Below, piece by piece: positions 1 through 7,076 of a stretch of 52,588 nucleotides of DNA. Source of the stretch: Flavobacteriia bacterium (GTDB taxonomy: Bacteria > Bacteroidota > Bacteroidia > Flavobacteriales_D > Crocinitomicaceae). The notes under the pieces are model-generated. The model ran no database searches and had not been told where the DNA came from. It saw only the letters and a list, made by a program, of their open reading frames with translations. Location: positions 1-52,588 of the forward strand of contig JACOTM010000028.1 in NCBI GenBank assembly GCA_016178305.1, read 5' to 3'. Every line of letters begins with the position of its first letter. The first letter of the stretch is position 1. The translations under genes and the position numbers were made by a program.

Positions 1-281
1 CTTTGGAGCCCAGAATGCAACAATACGTGAACAAGTTTATGAAGTATTTTTATTAAATGGAACGCATAGGCGACGAGTTTTGTTAATGTATGGTACTAAT
101 CTTGAAAAAATGACAGAAAAACTTAAAAATATTGCTGAAGAACTAGGAGTAGAAATTGTTAAATACTCTCCAGCAGTTAGTGAAAAGACCATGATGAGGC
201 GGCAACGAAGTAGATAATAAGAAAAGCTTTGGAGAATCATAAAATACCTGGTCAATGATTGCCGGAATTAGGTGGTCAACA
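1..281 (+). mobile_element. Insertion sequence, right end only (partial)
   Basis: The sequence up to base 281 ends in an imperfect 34-bp terminal repeat (about 248-281). Read inward from the end it starts TGTTGACCACC, then ATTCCGG, then ATTGACCAG. A matching inverted end occurs at 52464 at the other side of the window, with about 28 of 34 positions identical, so the two are probably the two ends of one kind of element. The GACCACC/CCGGAAT ends resemble IS21-family ends of Bacteroidota, but no complete transposase is present to confirm the family. The rest of the element lies outside the window. Confidence 0.5.
2..217 (+). CDS. C-terminal fragment of an unknown protein, probably the last ORF of the insertion sequence
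   Basis: This reading frame is open from the window edge to a TAA at 215-217 and encodes about 71 residues, with a basic C terminus (MMRRQRSR). The start lies outside the window. It ends about 65 bp before the inferred IS terminus, as expected for the last gene of an insertion sequence. I do not recognise the sequence as IstB or as any transposase, so the link to the IS rests on position. A chromosomal gene end interrupted nearby is the alternative. The antisense frame at 37-255 is a shadow. Confidence 0.45.
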   Translation, partial: FGAQNATIREQVYEVFLLNGTHRRRVLLMYGTNLEKMTEKLKNIAEELGVEIVKYSPAVSEKTMMRRQRSR

Positions 282-348
282 TGAACGGAATCTTCAGTTT
301 AATTATAAAAGTGCGATATTGAGCTAAAAATATGTCATTGGTAGGTTT

Positions 349-669
349 TTATTCTTCTGGGGCTAATCTTAAAACAATGCCATTTATTTCTTCTGTTATT
401 TGAATTTGGCAACCTAAACGACTATTTTGTTTAACAAAAAAAGCTTGATCTAACATGTCTAATTCAGCATCTCCTTGTTCTGGCAGGCTTGTGTCAGATT
501 CTAAATAACATTGACAAGTTGCACACATCGCCATTCCTCCACATTCACCTTTAACAGGCAAATCATAAGATTTACAAACTTCCATGATATTCATATTCAT
601 ATCCGTTGGCGCGATTAATTCATGATTTATACCTTCTCTGTCAATTATATTTACTGTAATTTCGTTCAT
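349..669 (-). CDS. 2Fe-2S ferredoxin, adrenodoxin type
   Basis: A 106-residue soluble electron-transfer protein. The plant/adrenodoxin-type cluster ligands are visible as GECGGMAMCATC (C-x5-C-x2-C) around residues 43-54, followed by a fourth Cys in RLGCQI near residue 86. The fold order, an N-terminal beta hairpin and then the cluster loop, fits the 2Fe-2S ferredoxin domain. I place the start at the ATG at 669 (MNEITVNI) because the upstream in-frame ATG at 690 sits inside a clear -7 promoter box. Such ferredoxins serve Fe-S assembly or P450-type and other reductases in the cytoplasm. The partner is not visible here. Confidence 0.9.
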   Translation of the reverse strand: MNEITVNIIDREGINHELIAPTDMNMNIMEVCKSYDLPVKGECGGMAMCATCQCYLESDTSLPEQGDAELDMLDQAFFVKQNSRLGCQIQITEEINGIVLRLAPEE

Positions 670-687
670 GTGTGTTCTTTTGAAATG

Positions 688-718
688 CAAAAGTAGTTAG
701 ATGTTTTATTATATACAA
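688..718 (-). promoter_or_regulatory. Bacteroidota-type promoter for the ferredoxin gene
   Basis: On the minus strand a TTG (716-718) is followed after 20 bp by TACTTTTG (688-695), matching the Bacteroidota consensus TTG-N19/20-TAnnTTTG. Transcription would begin near 682, giving a short leader before the ATG at 669 and ruling out the longer frame starting at 690. Confidence 0.65.
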
Positions 719-721
719 TAA

Positions 722-1150
722 TTAATTGAAAATACGAAGACTATTATTTCCATCAAATGAAACGGCATATTGTCTTAAACCATATTTTGAACCGCTTATC
801 GCTGAGCCATCATAAAGTGAAAATATTGCACCTGAACAGGAGTCTTTTAATTGGAGAAAATTTGCAGAATCAGGAGTTAGAGGGATTTTGCATTTTCCGT
901 CTGGATCTTCGGGGGAATGTCTGTCAAATGCAACAAAATCTTGTGTTCCTTTTCTGTAAACAATCACACCTCTTGAACCAACATTGTTTACATACGCCCA
1001 TCCACCTACTCCAGTTAATGCAGAATAGGAAGGGAGTGCAAAATTGATAGTTATATCAAAAGAAATACTTGGAACAGGATTTTTATTACTGTTTTTTTTA
1101 CAGCTTAAATTAATTATAATGAATAAAATGAAAATTATTTTTACTTTCAT
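722..1150 (-). CDS. Secreted lipoprotein with a degenerate Rieske-like domain
   Basis: A 142-residue protein with an N-terminal lipoprotein signal (hydrophobic stretch ending INLSCKK, Cys about 17), so probably an outer-membrane or periplasmic lipoprotein. The body (FVAFDRHSPEDPDGKC, then DSCSGAIFSLYDG, then GLRQYAV) has the layout of the Rieske-like lipoproteins common in Bacteroidota. The usual CxH and CxxH ligand pairs are not intact, so cluster binding is doubtful. It lies head to head with the following small lipoprotein gene and downstream of nothing obvious. Function unknown. Confidence 0.65.
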   Translation of the reverse strand: MKVKIIFILFIIINLSCKKNSNKNPVPSISFDITINFALPSYSALTGVGGWAYVNNVGSRGVIVYRKGTQDFVAFDRHSPEDPDGKCKIPLTPDSANFLQLKDSCSGAIFSLYDGSAISGSKYGLRQYAVSFDGNNSLRIFN

Positions 1151-1187
1151 GCTTGTTTAATTATGATTCGCTATTCGATTCAAATGT

Positions 1188-1511
1188 ATGAAGATTAAAA
1201 CGATTTTACATCTAATTATATTGCTTTTGATTCTATTCATGAATAGTTGTGCAATTATTGCAGCTCATAAAACTCCTGAAACAGCAGAAGAAGCAATAGA
1301 GCAAAGAGAAAATTTAAAACGAAAAAAAGCACGTCAAGCACGTAGAGCCAATAAAAAACAAATCAAGGTTTATTGGGCAAACCAGACACCTGCGGTTCGA
1401 AAATCAGTAAAAAGAAACGCTAAACGACAAAAAAAAATAATAAAAAAGAGGAATAAAATTCAAAAGGCAAATATGAAAAAGAGAAAACGCAATGCCTCAC
1501 ATAAAGCGTAA
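1188..1511 (+). CDS. Small, very basic lipoprotein
   Basis: A 107-residue protein with a signal sequence and a lipobox (LFMNSC, Cys about 21). The rest is almost entirely Lys/Arg-rich helix, with KRKKARQARRANKK and later Lys/Arg runs. Short basic lipoproteins of this kind are common in Flavobacteriales, and no catalytic motif is visible. Its stop codon abuts the stop codon of the convergent ABC-F gene with no space for a conventional terminator. Function unknown. Confidence 0.6.
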   Translation: MKIKTILHLIILLLILFMNSCAIIAAHKTPETAEEAIEQRENLKRKKARQARRANKKQIKVYWANQTPAVRKSVKRNAKRQKKIIKKRNKIQKANMKKRKRNASHKA

Positions 1512-3461
1512 TTATTCCAAGGTCATTAATTCTTCAGTTGCTGTTTCCCAATTAATCATTTCTTCGTCTAATTTCTTCTTGATGATTTCATATTCAGTTA
1601 AAATTGCATTTGATTTTGCTTCATCGGAATAATCAAGATTAGCGATAATTTCATCTAATTCTTTTATCTTTTTCTCATAGATAGCAATGTTTTCTTCTGC
1701 TTTTTTTACTTGATTGTTGTATTGATTCTTTTTACGTTTTATTTCTTTTTGTTCTTCAAAAGATAGTGTTTGTTTTGTCTCAATAATAGGTATAGGAGCT
1801 TGTGTTTCTTCTTTTTGCTTTGTTGAAACAGAGGTTAATTTTCCATCTTCAGGAATGTCCATTTTTCTTCGTAGAAATTCTTGAACATCGAAATGATGAA
1901 TTTTTAATGTTTTGTCTTCAATATCCCAAATTCGATTCGTTAAGCCATCCAAGAATTCTCTATCATGTGATACAACAATAAATGTTCCCTCATAATTTAA
2001 CAAGGCATTTTTTAATACTTCTTTACTTTTAATATCCAAGTGATTAGTCGGCTCATCGAAAATCAAGAAATTGGAAGGACTCAGCAATAAAAGGCATAAA
2101 GCAAGTCGGGCTCTTTCGCCACCTGATAATACACCTACTTTTTTATCCACATCTTCTCCCGTAAAAAGAAAAGCGCCTAATATACTTCTTAAATCTTTTC
2201 GAATTTCTCCAATAGCGACATCATCAACCGTTTCATAGATAGTCTTGTTAATGTCTAAACCTTCAGCTTGATCTTGTGCGAAATAGGTAATTTGAACATT
2301 GTGCCCATAGTTTACAATCCCATCACCATCAACTTTACTCATTATACGTTTTAATAGTGTCGATTTACCAACTCCATTTGCGCCAAGTAATGCAATTTTC
2401 TCACCTCTACCAACAGTTAGATTAATATCTCTAAAAAGTACTCTGTCACCATAAGATTTTCCCATGTCATGCATCTCCAGTACCCATTTTCCCGGTTGAA
2501 CACTTAAAGGGAAAGCGATTTTCATACCAGAAACAGAGTCATTTTCTACTTCAATTCTTTCGGTCTTTTCTAATTTTTTAATTAATGATTGAGCAAAAGC
2601 AGCTTTATTTTTCTTAGCTCGAAATTTGTCAATCAATTCTTTTGTTTGCTTAATATCTTTATCTTGTTGCTTTTTTGCATCTCCTAATCGCTCTAATTCT
2701 TCTTCACGAACAATTTTATATTTGGAATAAGCATACGGAAAATCTAATAAACGTCCTTGAGAAAGCTCAAGTGTTCTTTTGGTTACATTGTCTAAGAATA
2801 AACGGTCGTGTGAAATTACAATTACAGCACCTTCAAAACGTTGTAAATAATTTTCAAGCCAGCTAATAGAAATTATATCTAAATGATTGGTTGGCTCATC
2901 TAAAAGGATAATATCGGGTTGATTGACTAAAATCCGAGCCAATTCAGCACGCATTTTCCAGCCACCAGAAAATGAATTTAATGTTTGTGTAAAATCATAA
3001 TCAGAAAAACCTAAGCCTCTTAATGCGGATGATATTTTCTCTTCCCACATAAATCCTTCATGTAAATTGAATTTATGGTTTAAATCGCTTAATTCATCTA
3101 AAAGACCTAAATAGTCATCCGATTCGTAATCAGTTCTTACAGTTAATGCTTGATTGATTTCTTCAATTCGATGTTTTAGTATTGTTAATGTTTCGTTGGA
3201 TTGGTTCAAAAATTCAAAAACGCTTAAATCAGTATCTATTTTAATATCTTGCGTTAAATATCCAATTACAACATCTTTTGGACGGTGTACTTTTCCTTCG
3301 GTTGGATTGTCTTTTCCTGAAATTAATTTTAATAGTGTGGATTTTCCCGCTCCATTTTTACCTGCTAAACCAATTTTATCTCCTTTATTGATTTGTACGT
3401 TTATTCCTTGAAATAAATATCCTTGAGGCAAGTGTACGCCTAACTGTTCTAAATTAATCAT
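1512..3461 (-). CDS. ABC-F family ATPase (Uup/EttA-like)
   Basis: A 649-residue soluble protein with two ABC ATPase domains and no membrane segments, the mark of the ABC-F family that acts on ribosomes. Domain 1 has Walker A GKNGAGKS near residue 34, signature SGGWKMR and Walker B ILLDEPTNHLD. Domain 2 has Walker A GANGVGKS near residue 360, signature LSGGERARL and LIFDEPTNHLD. A charged linker and a C-terminal coiled coil (about residues 560-645) resemble Uup. The family role is tuning of stalled or translocating ribosomes or DNA-junction effects. The exact subfamily and substrate cannot be told from the sequence. Full length. Confidence 0.9.
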   Translation of the reverse strand: MINLEQLGVHLPQGYLFQGINVQINKGDKIGLAGKNGAGKSTLLKLISGKDNPTEGKVHRPKDVVIGYLTQDIKIDTDLSVFEFLNQSNETLTILKHRIEEINQALTVRTDYESDDYLGLLDELSDLNHKFNLHEGFMWEEKISSALRGLGFSDYDFTQTLNSFSGGWKMRAELARILVNQPDIILLDEPTNHLDIISISWLENYLQRFEGAVIVISHDRLFLDNVTKRTLELSQGRLLDFPYAYSKYKIVREEELERLGDAKKQQDKDIKQTKELIDKFRAKKNKAAFAQSLIKKLEKTERIEVENDSVSGMKIAFPLSVQPGKWVLEMHDMGKSYGDRVLFRDINLTVGRGEKIALLGANGVGKSTLLKRIMSKVDGDGIVNYGHNVQITYFAQDQAEGLDINKTIYETVDDVAIGEIRKDLRSILGAFLFTGEDVDKKVGVLSGGERARLALCLLLLSPSNFLIFDEPTNHLDIKSKEVLKNALLNYEGTFIVVSHDREFLDGLTNRIWDIEDKTLKIHHFDVQEFLRRKMDIPEDGKLTSVSTKQKEETQAPIPIIETKQTLSFEEQKEIKRKKNQYNNQVKKAEENIAIYEKKIKELDEIIANLDYSDEAKSNAILTEYEIIKKKLDEEMINWETATEELMTLE

Positions 3462-3465
3462 GGTG

Positions 3466-3473
3466 CAAATTTA
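3466..3473 (-). promoter_or_regulatory. -7 box of the ABC-F gene, almost touching its start codon
   Basis: TAAATTTG on the minus strand matches TAnnTTTG and ends only 4 bases before the ATG at 3461. If used, the mRNA would be nearly leaderless. I see no clear -33 TTG. Confidence 0.4.
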
Positions 3474-3551
3474 GGAAAACTTTTGGAGATATTTCTTTGT
3501 GAATTGAATAGGAGGGAAGGGAAATAATAGAATCATTTGAATGAATAAAAA

Positions 3552-3578
3552 AAAGGAAGCCTTGTAGAGACTTCCTTT
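3552..3578. terminator. Hairpin in the divergent intergenic region
   Basis: AAAGGAAG and CTTCCTTT form an 8-bp perfect stem with an 11-base loop, flanked by A-rich sequence on the left and a short T run inside the stem. It lies between two divergent genes (3462-3762), where no gene ends, so it may be a leftover terminator or an RNA element. The rest of this 301-base gap holds the two promoters and nothing else I can name. Confidence 0.4.
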
Positions 3579-3750
3579 AATATTATTAATCTGTAGAATT
3601 AATAATAGATTCGCATTTTTAAGAACGATAGAATTCAAATAAGGTTACAAAAAAGATGTTTTTTTTAGCATTTTAAATAAATTGGAGGTAATTAACAATT
3701 TGTATTGAAAAAGTTTGTAAATTATATTCAAAACGAGGGATTTACATTTA

Positions 3751-3758
3751 TAACTTTG
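3751..3758 (+). promoter_or_regulatory. -7 box of the SirB1-family gene, almost touching its start codon
   Basis: TAACTTTG matches TAnnTTTG and ends 4 bases before the ATG at 3763. This is the same geometry as the divergent ABC-F promoter, again suggesting a nearly leaderless transcript. No good -33 TTG is seen. Confidence 0.4.
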
Positions 3759-3762
3759 TTTT

Positions 3763-4641
3763 ATGGCAGATATACAATCCATCATAGCATTAATTAGTCT
3801 GATAGATGATCCAGATGAAAATGTATTTTTACATGTTCGCGATCGCTTGTTAAGTTATGGACCGGAAGCAATTCCTTTTTTAGAAAATTCTTGGGAAGAA
3901 AAAGATTATGGCTTGTTATTTCAAAATCGTATCGAAAATTTAATTCATGAAATCCAATTTGAAAACACCAAAAATGAATTGCAAAATTGGAAAGATTCCG
4001 CTGAAAAAGATTTGTTGAAGGGAGCTGTTTTAGTCGCAAAATATCAATATCCAGGTTTACATGAAAATCAAATATATACTGAAATTCAAAGAATTCAAAA
4101 AGATATTTGGTTAGAAATCAATGAGCGTCAAACAGCTTTAGAAAAAGTTTACATTATTAATAAAGTATTATTTGAATTACATCATTTTCATGGTGATTCA
4201 AAGCATTTTCATTCTCCCTTAAATTCGTATATTAACACCGTTTTAGAAACAAAAAAAGGAAACCCTTTGAGCTTGAGCATTATTTATAGTATTGTTGCTC
4301 AAAATTTAAATATTCCAATTTATGGGGTGAATTTACCAAATCATTTTGTGTTAGCATATTTAGATGAATTTGGGGTGAAAAAATTTATTGCTAATGAAAA
4401 TAAACACGGCGTTTTATTTTATATCAATCCTTTTTCAAAAGGAACTATTTTTGATGAAAACGAAATAAAATCTTTTTTGTCGGGAATAAATCAACCTCAT
4501 TTAAAAGAGTATTTTGAACCTTGTTCGAATACCTCAATCATTAAAAGAATGCTAACTAATTTAATTTCGTCATTTCAAGAAGTAGGTAATTCAGAAAAAG
4601 TAAATGAATTAGTTGAATTAAGAAATTTATTTGAAGATTAA
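3763..4641 (+). CDS. SirB1-family protein (transglutaminase-like fold)
   Basis: A 292-residue protein with the SirB1/Transglut_core2 layout. An N-terminal helical repeat region (about 1-100) is followed by the conserved stretch from FHGDSKHFHSPLNSYI through NPLSLSIIYS to GVNLPNHFVLAY (about 145-205), and then a C-terminal helical region. The family keeps the transglutaminase fold, and its biochemical activity is poorly defined. No signal peptide is present, so it is probably cytoplasmic. It is a chromosomal gene and the last one before the tRNA-linked integration site. Confidence 0.8.
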   Translation: MADIQSIIALISLIDDPDENVFLHVRDRLLSYGPEAIPFLENSWEEKDYGLLFQNRIENLIHEIQFENTKNELQNWKDSAEKDLLKGAVLVAKYQYPGLHENQIYTEIQRIQKDIWLEINERQTALEKVYIINKVLFELHHFHGDSKHFHSPLNSYINTVLETKKGNPLSLSIIYSIVAQNLNIPIYGVNLPNHFVLAYLDEFGVKKFIANENKHGVLFYINPFSKGTIFDENEIKSFLSGINQPHLKEYFEPCSNTSIIKRMLTNLISSFQEVGNSEKVNELVELRNLFED

Positions 4642-5186
4642 CTTGTTCTGTTCTAGCGTGATTTCAATGAGAAAGAGTCTGAACTATTTCTTGGAGGATT
4701 TAGATTCAATTTTAGAATTCTAGAAAGCGTGGGAGACAAAGACGAATAGACCAGATCCACACGTAATTTTACACTTTAATTCTTGAATTATTTTACACTC
4801 TGAATTATTCGATGATAATTATTTGCATGACTTCTTTATTCTCAAAAGTTAATTTTAGATAATAATACCATGCTGAAATATTTTGAAATTCGATAGTATC
4901 CTAATCACATAAAGTTATACATTGATATATATTGCTCTGAAAAAACTGCTAAGAATCCAATTGTACACCTTTTTCTTACCCTAAAAAGAAAAAAACCTTA
5001 AAAACATAGAGTTTATAAGGATTTTGCTTGTTTAAGTGTGATCCCAATGAGAAATATTTCTAACAAAATACTTGAAGATATCTCTTCGATTTTGAATTTT
5101 TTGAAAGAATGAGAAGCAGAATGAAAATGATGAAAAAACAAAACGGGAAACATCCTCATTCTGATTCTGTTTCCCGTTCTGTTTTT
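4642..5186. other. Gene-free scar region left of the integrated element
   Basis: No gene is supported in these 545 bases. They hold two diverged copies of an 85-base segment (about 4653-4740 and 5033-5120), both beginning with GTGAT(TT/CC)CAATGAG, a variant of the tRNA-Arg att core. They also hold a decayed element end (4940-5048) and the original tRNA terminator (5133-5187). The 76-aa antisense frame at 5013-5243 crosses all of these and is not credible as a gene. Confidence 0.6.
4940..5048. repeat. Decayed copy of the element's right end (att relic)
   Basis: This stretch aligns almost end to end with the right end of the present element (41647-41756). Both have AA(G/G)AATCCAATT, then two CACC-type arm motifs, then a CCTAAAA tract, then a hairpin with AAACC and GG(A/G)TTT arms, and finally GTGATCCC. 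The order and spacing match, with scattered substitutions. It is best read as the remains of an earlier integration at the same tRNA site. Confidence 0.6.
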
Positions 5187-5187
5187 G
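5133..5187 (-). terminator. Original tRNA-Arg operon terminator, now orphaned
   Basis: Arms at 5133-5152 and 5168-5187 form a near-perfect stem (AACGGGAAACA with TGTTTCCCGTT at its core) with a 15-base loop. On the minus strand it is followed by a T run. It directly abuts the displaced tRNA 3' end (5187-5201), where a tRNA operon terminator belongs. Integration has moved it 36.6 kb from its operon. Confidence 0.65.
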
Positions 5188-5201
5188 TGATCCCGTTTGG
5201 A
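5187..5201. other. Left attachment core (att), displaced tRNA-Arg 3' end
   Basis: The 15 bases GTGATCCCGTTTGGA are identical to 41745-41759 and correspond to the acceptor and T-stem 3' end of tRNA-Arg on the minus strand. This copy has no tRNA body next to it, so it is the original 3' end separated by integration. Confidence 0.85.
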
Positions 5202-5318
5202 AATTTTTTCATTTAATAGAAATTTAGGTAATTTCAAAAACACATGTAACCATTTGATATTTAATCGTTTCGTTAGTTAAATAACATTAAATAAAACTCT
5301 ATAAAATCACCTAAAAAC

Positions 5319-5350
5319 TCCAAGATTCCGCACCTTTTTTGCACCCAAAA
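5319..5350 (+). promoter_or_regulatory. Putative integrase arm-type site, left end
   Basis: Contains ATTCCGCACC, then TTTTTT, then GCACCCAAAA, a pair of GCACC motifs about 11 bp apart. The same arrangement is found inside the right end of the element and, decayed, at 4951-4985. Paired motifs inside both ends fit arm sites of a tyrosine recombinase. They also overlap the integrase promoter region. Confidence 0.45.
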
Positions 5351-5397
5351 TACAATAAAAAAGACTTAAAATTGTTTATAATTTAAATGAAAAAAAA

Positions 5398-6708
5398 ATG
5401 AAATTAATTATAAATTATTCATTAAAAAGTGGAATTCAAGGTGAAATTCCCATAATTGCGACCCTAAATTTTGGTTATAAAGAGTTCGATGTTTTGAAAA
5501 ATGAGTTTATTTATAAACCCTTGAGATATTATATTGGACTTAAATTAAAAAAAGAAGAATGGGATGCTAAATCCAAAATTCCATATAACAAATCAAAGTA
5601 TGCTGAACTTCTAAAAATAGAAGAACAAATAATAAACACTTTTAAATATTTAGAACATAAAAAGGATTTAACTCCTGAAAATTTTAAATTGGAATTAGAT
5701 TCTAAAATAAAAGGCAAAGAAGATTCCAAAATAATCCAAAGATTAAGAATTGTTGACTTTATTAGAGAAGAAATAATAAAGACTAAAGCAATTAAATCAG
5801 AAAGTCTAAAACCGTATACTGGATTAGCGAACAAACTTGAAAAATTTGAAGAAAAAATAGGTAAATTGATTTATACAAACGACCTTAATGAAGAATTGTA
5901 TCTTCAATTTATAAATGAAGCAAAAAATCGACTAAGTAAAATAAATGGTGTTTGGGCAATTCAGAAGACATTCAAAGCAACTATAAATGAAATTAGCAGA
6001 AAATATAAAATTACAATTTTCAATCCAACAGTTGACTTAGCTCAAAAAGATAAGATTCAAGCTGTCTCAGTAGATGCTATATACTTAAACTTTCATCATA
6101 TTAATAGTATCATAAAATATAAGCCTGAAACTGAAAAATTAAAAAATACAAAATTAATACTCCTTACATTACTTTTTACAGGTTGTAGAGAATCGGATGT
6201 TTATAAAATAATACCTATTGAGGGTACAGATAAAAATGGAAATAAATTTTTATATGCTAGATATTTAAGTCAGAAAACAGACACAGAAATTGTAGTACCT
6301 ATTTTAAAACCGTTGGAAAATGCTCTAAAAGAAAATAAATTTCAACCTCCAAATCCAATAAGTCAACAAAAATTTAATGAATATGTAAAAGAATTAGTTG
6401 CACTAGCAAAATTAAAAGATGATGTAACGATTTCATTTGTGAATGCTCAAGGCAAAAAAGAGTTTCAAACAAAAAAGTTTTATGATTTCGTTACATCTCA
6501 TATAGGTAGGCGATCATTTGTAACTAATTTAATAAATTATGTGCCTATTACAATTCTTACTAAAATAACTGGACATACTTTAAAAGATAAAAGTATAATT
6601 TTTGGATATAATAAAATTTCACTAATAGATAATGCAATTCAATTTCGTAAAATATTAAAACAAGCATGTGATGAAAATAAAGATCACTTTGTTTTCAAAC
6701 TTGTATAA
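5398..6708 (+). CDS. Tyrosine-family site-specific recombinase (integrase)
   Basis: A 436-residue integrase. It has an N-terminal arm-binding-like region (about 1-105), a SAM-like core-binding domain (about 115-210) and a C-terminal catalytic domain. Catalytic residues are visible: Arg in TGCRESDV, His and Arg in HIGRRSF, His in TGHTLKD and the nucleophile Tyr in GYNKI. It sits 200 bp inside the left att core and points inward, typical for tRNA-targeting elements. It ends at a strong hairpin shared with the convergent HTH gene, a likely directionality factor. Full length with no defects seen. Confidence 0.92.
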   Translation: MKLIINYSLKSGIQGEIPIIATLNFGYKEFDVLKNEFIYKPLRYYIGLKLKKEEWDAKSKIPYNKSKYAELLKIEEQIINTFKYLEHKKDLTPENFKLELDSKIKGKEDSKIIQRLRIVDFIREEIIKTKAIKSESLKPYTGLANKLEKFEEKIGKLIYTNDLNEELYLQFINEAKNRLSKINGVWAIQKTFKATINEISRKYKITIFNPTVDLAQKDKIQAVSVDAIYLNFHHINSIIKYKPETEKLKNTKLILLTLLFTGCRESDVYKIIPIEGTDKNGNKFLYARYLSQKTDTEIVVPILKPLENALKENKFQPPNPISQQKFNEYVKELVALAKLKDDVTISFVNAQGKKEFQTKKFYDFVTSHIGRRSFVTNLINYVPITILTKITGHTLKDKSIIFGYNKISLIDNAIQFRKILKQACDENKDHFVFKLV

Positions 6709-6710
6709 AA

Positions 6711-6742
6711 AAGAAAGGCTCTCAAAATTGAGAGCCTTTCTT
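6711..6742. terminator. Bidirectional terminator between int and the leftward operon
   Basis: A perfect 15-bp stem (AAGAAAGGCTCTCAA and its complement) with a 2-base loop and terminal T/A runs on both sides. It ends the integrase gene on the plus strand and the long operon on the minus strand. Confidence 0.85.
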
Positions 6743-6753
6743 GTAGTTTACTT

Positions 6754-7071
6754 TTACTTACTTTCAGATTTTATAAATTCAAGAATGGAAGCTTTAGTGT
6801 ATTTTATTCTCCTTTTACTTATTCTAATTTGCTTAATTAAACCTCCTCTAACAAGTTTTTGGAGAGTGTTAAAACAAACCCCTAAAATAGTTTTTACCTC
6901 ATCTGTATCTAGTAATTCATCTTTAATAGAAACAGAAGTATGAACCTGAGAAAGTATAACCTCATTTTTATTTGATGTATTGTTTTTTTTATATTCTTCA
7001 AATTCAGCTTTTAATTTTTCAAGTTCGTCTGAAAGACGACTTACTGCGAGATTCAACAATTTAGTTTCCAT
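6754..7071 (-). CDS. MerR/excisionase-type HTH DNA-binding protein
   Basis: A 105-residue protein. The first 45 residues are a charged helix or coiled coil. The second half has the winged HTH_17 layout (LLDTDEVKTILGVCFNTLQKLVRGGLIKQIRISKRRIKYTKASI, given here as its key blocks LLDTDEVKTILG, NTLQKLV and RRIKYTK). Such proteins act as excisionases or small regulators. It is the last gene of the leftward operon, 5 bp after the patatin gene and beside the integrase, so a recombination directionality role is likely by position. Confidence 0.75.
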   Translation of the reverse strand: METKLLNLAVSRLSDELEKLKAEFEEYKKNNTSNKNEVILSQVHTSVSIKDELLDTDEVKTILGVCFNTLQKLVRGGLIKQIRISKRRIKYTKASILEFIKSESK

Positions 7072-7076
7072 AATGA

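Noticed and set aside
3763-4641. Functional link of the SirB1 protein with the element's transglutaminase-like protein
   Set aside because: They share only the broad fold. The SirB1 gene is chromosomal and outside the att borders.
5013-5243. 76-aa minus-strand ORF
   Set aside because: It runs through the att core, the orphan terminator and the relic repeats. No domain or start signal supports it.
6668-6943. 91-aa plus-strand ORF after int
   Set aside because: It crosses the terminator hairpin and is antisense to the HTH gene.
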